The notes: generated by a model not told the origin, from the sequence alone. A DNA stretch of 64,000 nucleotides from Chitinophagaceae bacterium (GCA_947446645.1 CANFHA010000003.1:1-64000), one strand, 5' to 3'; positions 19,244-29,308 are shown, counted from the first letter of the stretch. A program made the numbers and translations.

Positions 19244-19817
19244 TCAATTTCTTTATCACCTTCTCCATCCGTTTGTACTTAGTTGGCTGCTCCGCAAGGT
19301 CGCGCAGTCTTAATGTGAGTACTTCAATGAAAATCGCCCTGTTCTTATCATTGACCAGCGGCATGGCGTTCTCGGCATAGGTAGGTAGCTGGTTTACAGG
19401 CGCGCTGTGCAGCAGCTCTATCAGCAGGGTAAAGCAGTCATCGGCATACTGTTTCATGCCTCCCAGCCGGGTCAGTATCTTAGCGTAGTGATCTTTAGTG
19501 ATCACAGTGCCTTTCTCAGCTACAGCGGCTATTTTGCCCAGTTCGTTGTATAGTTCCGCCGGATTTTTAGTAGTAATGCAACTCAGGGCGCACATAGCAC
19601 CCCACTGCAGGCGGTTGTGCTTACTATCGAGCATGGCAATAAACTCTTTGGCGTAGCCGGCTACCAACTCCGGTTTCAGCTCACCCAGTTCGTACAGTGT
19701 CTTAATACAATCGAATTGTATGTCCTTGCTTTTGTGCCGTAGCGCATTTACCAGTTCTTTTACGCCGGCTTTATTATTATTGGCGGCAATCTGTTTTGCG
19801 AGCGCTATATTGGGCAC
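19239..19817 (-). CDS. HEAT-repeat-like protein
   Basis: NALRHKSKDIQFDCIKTLYELGELKPELVAGYAKEFIAMLDSKHNRLQWGAMCALSCI. Confidence 0.7.
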   Translation of the reverse strand: MPNIALAKQIAANNNKAGVKELVNALRHKSKDIQFDCIKTLYELGELKPELVAGYAKEFIAMLDSKHNRLQWGAMCALSCITTKNPAELYNELGKIAAVAEKGTVITKDHYAKILTRLGGMKQYADDCFTLLIELLHSAPVNQLPTYAENAMPLVNDKNRAIFIEVLTLRLRDLAEQPTKYKRMEKVIKKLK

Positions 19818-20011
19818 CTCATTTCTCTGTGGCCAAGGGCTGAGGCTAGTTTGTTTAGTACTGACATTTTTCGTTGTTTGGCAAAATTAATTAGTGAAAT
19901 CCTATGCTATTTGTAAGTAAAAGCTAAAATGGAATTGGCAGCTTTTGTTTACATAAATTATTCTGTAAATTTACTTTCTCTACGGTATAATAACTACTGT
20001 ATATCAAACCT

Positions 20012-22345
20012 ATGCTCGCGTATTTCCTTAGTAGTCCCGCTCTTATTATTGGTGTATTTGTATTATTGATCCTTCTTTGGGTGTCTGTTCTGAATGCCAA
20101 AGGTGACGAAATTGTAGTACTTGAAAGACGCTGGTTTGGTGCCGCCATGCCTGAGAACCGAACGGTGGCCAAGAGCAATGAAATAGGTGTGCAGGCGCGC
20201 ATACTTGGTCCGGGTCTTCGTTTCCTCGCACCCTTCATCTATAAAAAGAGAAAGTACAAGTTTGTAACGATACGCAAGGGTGAAGTAGGGTTGGTAACGG
20301 CCATCACCGGTGAGCCCCTGGCATCGGGCCAGCTGTTTGCTAACCCTGTGGAATGTAACTCTTACCAGGATGGAGAAGCCTTTCTGACCAATGGTGGACA
20401 AAAAGGTCCGCAGGTAGCTATTCTACCGGACGGTGAGCATAAGATCAATCCATACCTGTTTCATGTGGAGATAGTACCTGTAATAGTTATAGGCGAAGAC
20501 CAGATAGGCGAGGTGGAATCTATAGCCGGTGAGCCGTGTGCAAGGGGCCGCATCTTTGCTACCCCTGTAGATTGCGATGACTACCAGAACGCGGAAAAAT
20601 TCATTAATAATCATGGCCAGAAGGGACCGCAGGTAAGGGTGCTGGGACCGGGTAACTACCGCATAAACACCATGCTTTTTAAAGTGACCATAGAGCCAAT
20701 AGTAAATATAATGGGCGGGTATATTGGTTTGGTGACAGCAATGGACGGGGCCAGCATACCTGAGGGCAGGCTGCTGGGCAAAAAGATTGACGGCCACCTG
20801 AACTTCCTGGATGGTGAAGCATTTATCAGTAATGGCGGCGAAAAGGGCAGGCAGCTGGATGTGCTCATGCCGGGTAAATACAGGATCAATACATCCTTGT
20901 TTCGCGTAGATCCTAATCAGCCGTGGACGAGCATCAATGCAGATGAGATAGGTATTGTGACGGTTAACGAAGGACGGCCCATACTGGATGCGACAATGAT
21001 AGCCGCTGCCGAAGTGCCGTTGGATAAGCACAATAACTTCCAGGACCCGGCAGCCTTCCTGGCGGAGAATGGGCAGAAGGGCTTGCAGATACCCGTACTA
21101 CGATCAGGCAACTATGCTATAAATCCATGGTTCGCAACCATTGAAAAGGTGATGATGACCATTGTGGAAATAGGTAAGTGCGGTGTGGTAACCAGCTATG
21201 TAGGGGAGAGAGGCGAAGATACAAGTGACTCAAAAGTGAACGCGAAAATAGTGGAGAATGGTTTTAAAGGAATTTGGAAAGAGCCACTGGGACCGGGCAA
21301 GCACCCTATAAATACGAAGACCTATAAGATAGACATGGTGCCCACCAACCAGATAACACTGAGCTGGGCAGACAGCCGCAGCAGCGCCCATGAGCTGGAC
21401 TCAAACCTGAAGACCATAACCCTGCGCACGGCCGATGCCTTTAGCGTAAACATGGATGTGAACGTAATCATCCATATACCAATGGATAATGCGCCAAAGG
21501 TGATAGCCAACCAGGGCTCTATACAAAGCCTTATTTCGCAGGTGCTGGAGCCGGCTATTTCATCCCACTTCCGCAATGCTGCACAGTACATAAAAGCGCT
21601 GGACCTGTATACACAGCGTAAGGAACTGCAGGCCACGGCGAAAGCGCACATAGTGGAAGTGCTTAAGGAACACTTTATTGACTCAAAAGATACGCTGATA
21701 GCAGATGTTGTATTGCCTACAAACCTGACCAAAATAGTGTCTGATAAGCAGATAGCAGAGCAGGAAAAGATTACCTACAAAACACAGACAGAAGCGGAAG
21801 AGCAAAGGAAAATGCTGGCCAATATGAAGGCGCAGGCAGATATGCAGCCCAAGGTGGTGGACTCTGAGCGGGGCGTGGAAATATCGAAGAACGTGGCGAA
21901 CAGCGATGTGGAGCGCGCCATAGGTGCGGCCCGGGCTGTAGAGCTTACCGCAGAAGGCGCAGCTAAAGCAACCAAGCTAAGGGCCGCGGCTGAGTCAGAA
22001 GCAACCAAACTTACCGCCACTGCCCAGGCTGAGGCCACTTCGAAGGTAGGTCTTGCTGAGGCAGAGGTAATACTGGCGAAAGGTAAATCTACCGCGGAGT
22101 CATACAAGCTGCAGACAGATGCTATGGGCAAGGATATATTCGGCCAGATACAGGTGGTAGAAAAAATAGCTGCCAGCAACTTAAAGCTGATACCCGATGT
22201 GCTCATCTCTGGTGGTGGCGGCCAGGGTGGCAGCAACCTGGAAAACATGATGGGCATGATGCTGCTGGAAAAAATGAGCGGAAAGAAATTTGAGGTGGCG
22301 GAGAAGGGCCCGACCCCGGGAGATGGTAGTAGTGTAGTAAACTAG
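20012..22345 (+). CDS. SPFH/flotillin-like protein with N-terminal tandem beta-repeats
   Basis: Four ~74-aa repeats (IGLVTA..G.P...GRLLG...D...F.D.EAFI.NGGQKG.Q..VL.PG.YRINT.LF.V) plus a degenerate fifth, then SPFH region and Ala/Glu-rich coiled coil. Confidence 0.88.
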   Translation: MLAYFLSSPALIIGVFVLLILLWVSVLNAKGDEIVVLERRWFGAAMPENRTVAKSNEIGVQARILGPGLRFLAPFIYKKRKYKFVTIRKGEVGLVTAITGEPLASGQLFANPVECNSYQDGEAFLTNGGQKGPQVAILPDGEHKINPYLFHVEIVPVIVIGEDQIGEVESIAGEPCARGRIFATPVDCDDYQNAEKFINNHGQKGPQVRVLGPGNYRINTMLFKVTIEPIVNIMGGYIGLVTAMDGASIPEGRLLGKKIDGHLNFLDGEAFISNGGEKGRQLDVLMPGKYRINTSLFRVDPNQPWTSINADEIGIVTVNEGRPILDATMIAAAEVPLDKHNNFQDPAAFLAENGQKGLQIPVLRSGNYAINPWFATIEKVMMTIVEIGKCGVVTSYVGERGEDTSDSKVNAKIVENGFKGIWKEPLGPGKHPINTKTYKIDMVPTNQITLSWADSRSSAHELDSNLKTITLRTADAFSVNMDVNVIIHIPMDNAPKVIANQGSIQSLISQVLEPAISSHFRNAAQYIKALDLYTQRKELQATAKAHIVEVLKEHFIDSKDTLIADVVLPTNLTKIVSDKQIAEQEKITYKTQTEAEEQRKMLANMKAQADMQPKVVDSERGVEISKNVANSDVERAIGAARAVELTAEGAAKATKLRAAAESEATKLTATAQAEATSKVGLAEAEVILAKGKSTAESYKLQTDAMGKDIFGQIQVVEKIAASNLKLIPDVLISGGGGQGGSNLENMMGMMLLEKMSGKKFEVAEKGPTPGDGSSVVN

Positions 22346-22536
22346 TGCGTGGGGGGTAGCGTATATCAAATGTTTTAAGACATTTACTATACTCTTTCAT
22401 AGGGCCATATCATTTACGAGCAAGATCTTTTGCCAGTACCTTTTATGTGCTGGTTTGTTAACGGAACGCTGAGTAGTGTTGGTATGGAACTGGGGGTGAT
22501 TTTACTTTTATAGGTTTTCATTGACAATAAAATGGA

Positions 22537-22920
22537 TTACCAGATTGTGTTGATATCATATTTCGGGATGATTCCATCCTTCGTAATAATAGCCAGTTTC
22601 TCATATATAGCTTGAGCTATTAATATTCTATCAAAAGGATCTTTGTGATGATTGGGTAAATTTTGCAGTTTTAATAAATGTTGCCGCGTTATCGGCAGCT
22701 CTATAAATCCTGTGTCTGTGATAATATCAAAACATTCCCGAAGCGGCATTTTCAGGTCAAGCGCACCAAGCGAATGTTTTATAGTAATTTCCCATAGAGA
22801 TGCAATGCTAAAGTAACATACATTCTGAACATCAGTTATATATCTTTTAGCTGTGCCTGAAAGTTTGTTGTCGTCAAGAATTGCCCAAAGCAAAGTATGT
22901 GTATCGAGAAGAAAAGACAT
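22537..22920 (-). CDS. PIN domain toxin (VapC-like)
   Basis: LLDTHTLLWAILDDNKLS...SIASLWEITIK...DPFDRILIAQA. Confidence 0.93.
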   Translation of the reverse strand: MSFLLDTHTLLWAILDDNKLSGTAKRYITDVQNVCYFSIASLWEITIKHSLGALDLKMPLRECFDIITDTGFIELPITRQHLLKLQNLPNHHKDPFDRILIAQAIYEKLAIITKDGIIPKYDINTIW

Positions 22921-22922
22921 GA

Positions 22923-23123
22923 TTATTGATATTCTTCAAATCCGGGAATCGGTTCATCAAAGCTATCCTTAATAATTATTTTCCCTTTTGCCAGTCCTAA
23001 GGTGCGTTGCTTTTTTTCGTTTGGTTGAACTTTTAGTTTCAAAAAGGCAATAAAATCTGCGACCTCCTGTTTTAGTGAATCGGGAAGTGATGACAATTCT
23101 TTATATAACTGCGCGTCAGACAC
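22923..23123 (-). CDS. DUF2281-like VapB antitoxin
   Basis: LYKELSSLPDSLKQEVADFIAFLKLK; directly upstream of the PIN toxin. Confidence 0.88.
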   Translation of the reverse strand: MSDAQLYKELSSLPDSLKQEVADFIAFLKLKVQPNEKKQRTLGLAKGKIIIKDSFDEPIPGFEEYQ

Positions 23124-23188
23124 AATGCAATTTAAATAAAATATCTTGATTTTGCTTTACGATGTGCTTCAAGACATGCCAAGAAGCT

Positions 23189-23220
23189 GCACCATTTTGC
23201 CATCACGCCACTGAGCCATT
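23189..23220 (-). repeat. 8-bp repeat (GCACCATT TTGCCATC ACGCCACT GAGCCATT)
   Basis: Period-8 array between divergent vapB and ychF. Confidence 0.65.
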
Positions 23221-23279
23221 TTTAATACTACCTTTGCAAACATTTTCAAATTAGCATATTTCCAAATTTTCAAATTAAA

Positions 23280-24380
23280 ATGGCATTACAGGCAGGTATA
23301 GTCGGATTACCAAACGTAGGAAAATCAACATTGTTTAATGCGGTGAGCAATAGCGCCAAGGCGCAGGCAAGTAACTACCGTTTTTGTACCATAGAGCCTA
23401 ATGTGGGCCAGGTAGATGTGCCAGATGAGCGCCTTACGAAGCTGGCCGAACTGGTGCAGCCAGACCGTATTGTGCCTACAAGTTTTGAATTTGTGGATAT
23501 AGCCGGCCTCGTAAAGGGCGCCAGCAAAGGCGAAGGACTGGGCAATAAGTTCCTGGCTAACATTCGCGAGGTAGATGCTATAGTGCATGTAATACGCTGC
23601 TTTGAAGATGAGAACATACTGCGCGATGAGGGCGATATAAACCCCATAGCCGACAAAGAAATAATAGATACCGAGCTGCAGCTGAAGGACATGGAAAGCG
23701 TGGAGAAGAAGATACAGCGCGTAGAAAAAATGCTGAAAGCAGGTGATGCCAAGATAAAAAGGGCGCATGAAGTGCTGAACATCTGCCTCGCACACCTGGG
23801 CGAAGGCAAGAACATACGTGGCCTGAAGCTGGAAGGCGACGACCGCGAGGCTATAGCCGACATCTTCCTGCTTACCGATAAGCCGGTGCTGTATGTGGCT
23901 AACGTAGATGAAAAAGCATTGCTCACTGGCAACAAATACTCTGAAGCGCTGGTAAAAGCAGCTACGGAAGAAGGCGCACAGGTGATAGTAATGAACAACT
24001 CTATAGAAGCGCAGATATCAGAACTGGAAAGCCAGGAAGATAAAGAACTGTTCTTTGCAGAGTATGGTCTTACTGAGCCGGGGCTCAACCGCCTGATACG
24101 GAGCACCTACAAACTGCTCAACCTGATCACCTACTTCACTGCCGGTGTGCAGGAAGTGCGTGCCTGGACCATTCACCAGGGCTGGAAAGCGCCACAGGCC
24201 GCCAGCGTGATACATACCGACTTTGAAAAAGGCTTTATTAAGGCGGAAGTGATCGCCTACAATGACTTTGTGAACTTCAAGACGGAAGCTGCCTGCCGCG
24301 AAAACGGCAAGCTGCGGATAGAAGGCAAGGAATACTTAGTGCACGATGGCGATGTAATGCACTTCAGGTTTAATGTCTGA
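23280..24380 (+). CDS. ychF: Ribosome-binding ATPase YchF (Obg family)
   Basis: GIVGLPNVGKSTLFNA; NYRFCTIEPNVGQVDVPDERL; C-terminal TGS region. Confidence 0.97.
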   Translation: MALQAGIVGLPNVGKSTLFNAVSNSAKAQASNYRFCTIEPNVGQVDVPDERLTKLAELVQPDRIVPTSFEFVDIAGLVKGASKGEGLGNKFLANIREVDAIVHVIRCFEDENILRDEGDINPIADKEIIDTELQLKDMESVEKKIQRVEKMLKAGDAKIKRAHEVLNICLAHLGEGKNIRGLKLEGDDREAIADIFLLTDKPVLYVANVDEKALLTGNKYSEALVKAATEEGAQVIVMNNSIEAQISELESQEDKELFFAEYGLTEPGLNRLIRSTYKLLNLITYFTAGVQEVRAWTIHQGWKAPQAASVIHTDFEKGFIKAEVIAYNDFVNFKTEAACRENGKLRIEGKEYLVHDGDVMHFRFNV

Positions 24381-24415
24381 TAAATTCAAAAGCCAAAATT
24401 CAAAAAGAGATCACA

Positions 24416-25090
24416 ATGAACAGGGTTTTTCGTGCCATTTTGATTCTCTTGCTGGTGGCAGGTTCTTCTGTACTTGTGGCTATGAAAATGTCTGGTCATA
24501 AGGACAAGGCAGTTCCTGTTAGGGATCTGAAATATCATGATGCAGAGATAGCCAATATTCATAAAGTAGACACTGCTGTTTCCCTGTTGCGTGCGGGATA
24601 TGTGGTGCTGCGCATGGGTATGGGTGCGGATAGCAGGTTGCTGGCGCAGTTCAACAGGAAAAACAAAGCTTACTCCCACTGTGGCATAGTGATGATAGAA
24701 AATGGACAGCCGTTTGTATACCACAGCATAGGTGGGGAAGACAATCCGGATGAGCGCCTGAGGCGGGATCCTGCAAAAGCTTTCTTTTCTCCCCGTCACA
24801 ATTCATCACTTGCCATTATAAAGTATGACCTTGATGATGCAGGGATAGAACGGCTGCGTAGCGTGGTGCAGCACTATTACCGACAAAGGCCAAAGTTTGA
24901 CCTTAAGTTTGACCTGGGAACAGATGATAAGCTATACTGTGCAGAGTTTGTGTACAAGGCGCTCAACAAGGCTACCGGCGATACTACCTACATACAGCCC
25001 ACCACGGCTGCCGGCCTCAGGTTTGTAGCTATTGATGATCTGTTTGTGAATCAGCATGCAGGTATCGTTTGGCAAACGGCTTTTAAGTGA
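24416..25090 (+). CDS. YiiX/YebB-like NlpC/P60-type cysteine hydrolase
   Basis: AYSHCGIVMIENGQPFVYHSIGGED...KLYCAEFVYKAL. Confidence 0.82.
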   Translation: MNRVFRAILILLLVAGSSVLVAMKMSGHKDKAVPVRDLKYHDAEIANIHKVDTAVSLLRAGYVVLRMGMGADSRLLAQFNRKNKAYSHCGIVMIENGQPFVYHSIGGEDNPDERLRRDPAKAFFSPRHNSSLAIIKYDLDDAGIERLRSVVQHYYRQRPKFDLKFDLGTDDKLYCAEFVYKALNKATGDTTYIQPTTAAGLRFVAIDDLFVNQHAGIVWQTAFK

Positions 25091-25118
25091 TAACTTTGCA
25101 CACTAAAAGAAAATAGGA

Positions 25119-25625
25119 ATGAAAAAATTAATGTATTCATCTTTGGCTTTGATAATGGCTGCATTCATGCTGGTGAGCTGCAGTAAGAACACGCCTAAAG
25201 ATGTTGCATATAACTGGCTCATAGCCTACAACCACCTCGACTTTGAGGGTGCTAAAAAACTATCGACCACGGACACAAAGAACCTGATAAACTCCCTGCA
25301 GCGCCTTACCGAAAACGTGGCAGACTCCAATAAAAAGGACCTGAAAAAGATAACGGTGGATATAAAGGGTGTAAAAGTAGATGGTGATAAGGCCGTAGCC
25401 ACCTATACATCTTCAGACAATCCTGGTAAAGAGGAGACCCTGCACCTGGTGAAAGTAAATGACCAGTGGCTGGTACTGTTCACCAAAGTAGACCTGATGG
25501 GTGAAGTGCCTGAGGGCATGTACGATGAGCCGGCAAACACTACTGACAGCACGGGTGCAACAGGAGCACTGCAGGATACTTCTATGTCGGCTGATGCTAC
25601 CCGCTCAGATACAGCAAAGCATTAG
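25119..25625 (+). CDS. DUF4878-like lipoprotein
   Basis: Lipobox LVSCSK; PKDVAYNWLIAYNHLDFEGAKKLST...DNPGKEETLHLVKVNDQWLV. Confidence 0.75.
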   Translation: MKKLMYSSLALIMAAFMLVSCSKNTPKDVAYNWLIAYNHLDFEGAKKLSTTDTKNLINSLQRLTENVADSNKKDLKKITVDIKGVKVDGDKAVATYTSSDNPGKEETLHLVKVNDQWLVLFTKVDLMGEVPEGMYDEPANTTDSTGATGALQDTSMSADATRSDTAKH

Positions 25626-25690
25626 CTAAGTCAAAAGAAGCATTGAAGTCGCCTCTTCGTAAGATATCTTTTAAAAATCAGGAGGCGCTC

Positions 25691-25723
25691 AGATTTGATA
25701 ACTTTTTAAAAGTTATCAAATCT
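25691..25723. repeat. Perfect 16-bp inverted repeat with 1-nt centre
   Basis: AGATTTGATAACTTTT T AAAAGTTATCAAATCT. Confidence 0.95.
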
Positions 25724-25762
25724 TGCACCTAACAATAGTACTTTAGCATTGCATCAAGGTTA

Positions 25763-27196
25763 TTGGTTATCGCCATGCAAAATTGTTACCGGCTTTTTCT
25801 CTTGTTTATTTTAGCACTTGCGGCTTGCGACCGTGCACCTGAGGCTACTGCGTTTTTCCCGGTGCGGGTAGACAACCATTATGGTTTTATGGACCGCACG
25901 GGTAAGATGACCATAAGTCCCCAGTACTCCCAGGCCGGTTGCTTTGTAGATGGGCTGGCCCTTGTAGCTTCTGCAGACGATAAGCCGAAATGGGGGTTTA
26001 TAGACAATGCCGGCAAGTATGTTATCAATCCTCTTTACGTAGATGGTACGTCATTCAGCGAGGGTATTGCCTTTGTTGTGGCTGAAAATGGTGAACCTGA
26101 AGCGATAGATAAGACCGGTGCTGTAAAATTCAGAACTAAGGGTATACAGGCCGTAGAAGACTTTCGCGATGGGCTGGCTGCCTATAGTGTGCTTACCGCT
26201 ACGGGCGAGCGCTGGGGCTTTATCGATAAAGAAGGCAAAACGATTATTGCGCCACAATTTGTATCAGCAGGGTTCTTTTCTGATGGTCTCTGTGCCGTAT
26301 CTGATGAGCGGAACAAGTGGGGGTTCATTGATAAAAAAGGTGACCTGAAGCTAGAATATAAATACGAAAATGTATCTCCCTTTCGCAGCGGTAAAGCCAA
26401 GGTAATGCTGGATGGCAGGTGGGGGATCATTGATAATACCGGCAAGTACCTGGTGGAAGCAGAATATGACAACATAGAGATAGATGGCAGCAGCTACCTG
26501 GTGCAGGACGACAATAAATTTGGCTGGCTGGACAGAGGAGGAAAGGTGATGATAACACCCCGCTTTGATGATGCGTTCCCGTTCAACGGTAATAAGTATG
26601 CAGCAGTAAGGGATGGTGCCAGGTGGGGTTATATAAATGATGCGGGGAAAATGGTGATCGAGGCCCGGTTCGATTTTGCATTTGCCTATGATGGCGACCT
26701 GGCAGCCGTGCGCCTCAATGACAAAGAAGGGTTTATCAATGCTTCCGGCTCGATGTACATACAGCCCTCATTCGATGATTTGTCCATGGACTACTATCTG
26801 CGGGCATTTGCACATACATCTGCATTCAGCGGCATAGCTACCAACAAGAATGCTCCGCTGTTTGTGGCATACAAGTGGCTGAACAAGTTTTATCACATGG
26901 ACTTTGAAGAGGCCAAAACAGTATCAACCGACGAAACGAAGACCATGCTGGAGCAGTTTGCCGGTATGGTCAACCTTATGCCCGACTCCTCGAAGCAGCA
27001 AATGATGCGGATAAGGATAGCGGTAAAAGATCCGAAAGAAGAAGGCGACAAAGCTAATGTTGCGTACACCACATCTGACAATCCCGAAAAGCCGCAAATG
27101 CTGTATCTTGTAAAAAAGGATGAAAAGTGGCTGGTGCAGTTTTCGAAGAATGATGCAGTAGCAACTGGGAGCAGCGAAGCGCCGGAGAATAAATAG
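25763..27196 (+). CDS. WG-repeat lipoprotein with C-terminal DUF4878-like domain
   Basis: WGFIDxxGK repeats; C-terminus VAYKWLNKFYHMDFEEAKTVSTDETK...TTSDNPEKPQMLYLVKKDEKWLV is homologous to the preceding gene. Confidence 0.88.
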   Translation: MVIAMQNCYRLFLLFILALAACDRAPEATAFFPVRVDNHYGFMDRTGKMTISPQYSQAGCFVDGLALVASADDKPKWGFIDNAGKYVINPLYVDGTSFSEGIAFVVAENGEPEAIDKTGAVKFRTKGIQAVEDFRDGLAAYSVLTATGERWGFIDKEGKTIIAPQFVSAGFFSDGLCAVSDERNKWGFIDKKGDLKLEYKYENVSPFRSGKAKVMLDGRWGIIDNTGKYLVEAEYDNIEIDGSSYLVQDDNKFGWLDRGGKVMITPRFDDAFPFNGNKYAAVRDGARWGYINDAGKMVIEARFDFAFAYDGDLAAVRLNDKEGFINASGSMYIQPSFDDLSMDYYLRAFAHTSAFSGIATNKNAPLFVAYKWLNKFYHMDFEEAKTVSTDETKTMLEQFAGMVNLMPDSSKQQMMRIRIAVKDPKEEGDKANVAYTTSDNPEKPQMLYLVKKDEKWLVQFSKNDAVATGSSEAPENK

Positions 27197-27223
27197 TATA
27201 CGATACATTACTCACCAGGAAGG

Positions 27224-27255
27224 TTTTTGATTTTTGAATTTTTACTTTTGAATTT
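27224..27255 (+). repeat. 7-bp repeat just before a start codon
   Basis: TTTTTGATTTTTGAATTTTTACTTTTGAATTTGCAAGATG. Confidence 0.75.
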
Positions 27256-27260
27256 GCAAG

Positions 27261-28511
27261 ATGGCTCTAAACTACGTCTGGATAGCATTTTTTCTCATTG
27301 GCTTTGTGGTGGCTATGTTCAAGGTCATTTTCCTTGGGCATACCGGCCTGCTGTCGGAAATGCTCACCATGCTGTTCGACGCTGCCAAGAATGGTTTTGA
27401 GATATCCATTGGTCTTACCGGTGTTATGACCCTGTGGCTGGGCGTAATGAAGATAGGGGAGAAGGCAGGTGTCATCAGGATATTTGCCAAAGGTGTTGCC
27501 CCGCTCTTCAGCACGCTTTTCAAAGGTGTGCCCAAAGAAAGTCCTGCCTACGGCAGTGTGATGATGAATCTTTCTGCCAATATGCTGGGGCTTGATAATG
27601 CAGCAACACCGCTGGGCCTTAATGCTATGAAAGAGCTGCAAGAGTTGAACCCTGAAAAAGATACAGCATCTGATGCGCAGATCATGTTCCTTGTGCTGAA
27701 TACTGCAGGTATCACCCTTATCCCCACGTCAGTTATAGCCATCCGCCAGACAATAGCGCTGGAGCAGCATGTGCAGAATTTCAATGCGGCAGATATTTTT
27801 CTGCCTACGCTTATTGCCACCTTCATTGCGTTTATTTCCGGTATGCTCATTGTGGCCATGTACCAGCGTATCAATCTGCTTCGCCTGCCTGTTATTTTGT
27901 TTGTGCTTGGCTTTAGCGGGCTTATCTGGTTGCTCCACTATTCCTTATCCGGTATGCCTGCCGACAAGATGAATCAAACCATTGGCGCTATTGGCAGCGG
28001 TGTTATTCTCACTATCATTGCTTTGTTCATTACTGCCGGCATGGTGAAGCGCCAGAATGTTTATGATAATTTTATTGAGGGTGCCAAAGAGGGTTTCAAT
28101 GTCGCTATACGCATTATTCCATACCTGGTGGGTATGCTTATAGCTATCAGCGTGTTCCGTTCCTCCGGCTGTATGGATTATGTGATACACGGCATAGCCA
28201 GGGTAGTAGCCATGTGCGGCCTGCGCACTGAGTTTGTAGCTGATCTGCCTATAGCGCTAATGAAGCCGCTGAGCGGTGGCGCAGCCCGCGGACTGATGGT
28301 GGATGTAATGCGCCACTACGGTGTAGGCTCCATAGAAGGTAAGCTGGCTGCCATTATTCAAGGCTCTACCGAGACGACCTTTTATGTACTGGCCGTATAC
28401 TTTGGCAGTGTGCAGATAAAAAACACGCGTCATGCGATGGTCTGCGGCCTGGTAGCAGATATGATAGGCATTGTTGCTGCTATTGTTGTGGGGTATATGT
28501 TTTTTGGGTAG
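27261..28511 (+). CDS. Nucleoside recognition domain protein (SpmA-SpmB fusion-like)
   Basis: NLSANMLGLDNAATPLGLNAMKELQELNP...KPLSGGAARGLMVDVMRHYG...QGSTETTFYVLAVYFG. Confidence 0.9.
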   Translation: MALNYVWIAFFLIGFVVAMFKVIFLGHTGLLSEMLTMLFDAAKNGFEISIGLTGVMTLWLGVMKIGEKAGVIRIFAKGVAPLFSTLFKGVPKESPAYGSVMMNLSANMLGLDNAATPLGLNAMKELQELNPEKDTASDAQIMFLVLNTAGITLIPTSVIAIRQTIALEQHVQNFNAADIFLPTLIATFIAFISGMLIVAMYQRINLLRLPVILFVLGFSGLIWLLHYSLSGMPADKMNQTIGAIGSGVILTIIALFITAGMVKRQNVYDNFIEGAKEGFNVAIRIIPYLVGMLIAISVFRSSGCMDYVIHGIARVVAMCGLRTEFVADLPIALMKPLSGGAARGLMVDVMRHYGVGSIEGKLAAIIQGSTETTFYVLAVYFGSVQIKNTRHAMVCGLVADMIGIVAAIVVGYMFFG

Positions 28512-28644
28512 TTAGCTATCAGCTGGTTAGCCACACTACACCAGGTGCATAAATTTTCGCGTGGTATTTTTTATTTTTTTACTTTTAGACCGTATTTGCT
28601 TTATGCAAACAACAAATTATTTACTGATCCCAAAAACTAACAAC

Positions 28645-29250
28645 ATGAAAAAGACAGTTCTTACCGGCTCCGCATTGTTTATGATGCTCCTTTTGCTTGC
28701 CAGCAGTAATGTAATGGCTAAAAAGAAAAAATGGGACGACAGTGGCAAGAAGCCCCCATTTGGTGTAGGCTCTAAGACGGTGGGCGTATTTGTGGGCGTT
28801 GGCGCCACTTATTCCTACAATTATGCCGCAGGATATGTGCCGGTGCCACTGCCTGCCTTTGGTGTGTTATATGACCAGGGTATTATAAAGGCAGGCCCCG
28901 GTGTTGTGGGCATTGGCGGTATTGTTGCTGCGCAGTTTTCTTCTTACAAATATGCCGGTTACAGGGCTACATGGTCTAACTATGTAGTAGGTGTTCGCGG
29001 TACCTGGCATCTGTCTATTCTTAAGGAAAAGAACAACAAATTTGATCCATACGGCGGTGTGCTTATGGGTGTGAGGGTTTATGAATACCGCGATAACGGC
29101 TACAATATCCTTACAAAGTCAAATAAGGTCTATCCTGCAGTTGGTGCATTCGTTGGTGCCAAGTACAACTTCAAGAGGCACTTTGGCGCCTTCGCTGAGC
29201 TGGGCTTCGATATTACTTTCTTACGCGCGGGTCTGAATTTCAATTTCTAG
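28645..29250 (+). CDS. Predicted outer membrane beta-barrel protein
   Basis: Signal peptide; alternating aromatic beta-strand pattern; GAFAELGFDITFLRAGLNFNF terminus. Confidence 0.6.
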   Translation: MKKTVLTGSALFMMLLLLASSNVMAKKKKWDDSGKKPPFGVGSKTVGVFVGVGATYSYNYAAGYVPVPLPAFGVLYDQGIIKAGPGVVGIGGIVAAQFSSYKYAGYRATWSNYVVGVRGTWHLSILKEKNNKFDPYGGVLMGVRVYEYRDNGYNILTKSNKVYPAVGAFVGAKYNFKRHFGAFAELGFDITFLRAGLNFNF

Positions 29251-29283
29251 TTCAGTCAGCTGCATAAGTTTATTAAAAAAGGA

Positions 29284-29308
29284 AAAGCCCCTGTTGAGGG
29301 GCTTTTTT
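29284..29308 (+). terminator. Intrinsic terminator
   Basis: AAAGCCCC tgttga GGGGCTTTTTTT. Confidence 0.85.

Noticed and set aside
22537-23123. VapBC-like pair as a novel defence system
   Set aside because: Standard PIN toxin plus DUF2281 antitoxin; nothing unusual in sequence or neighbours.
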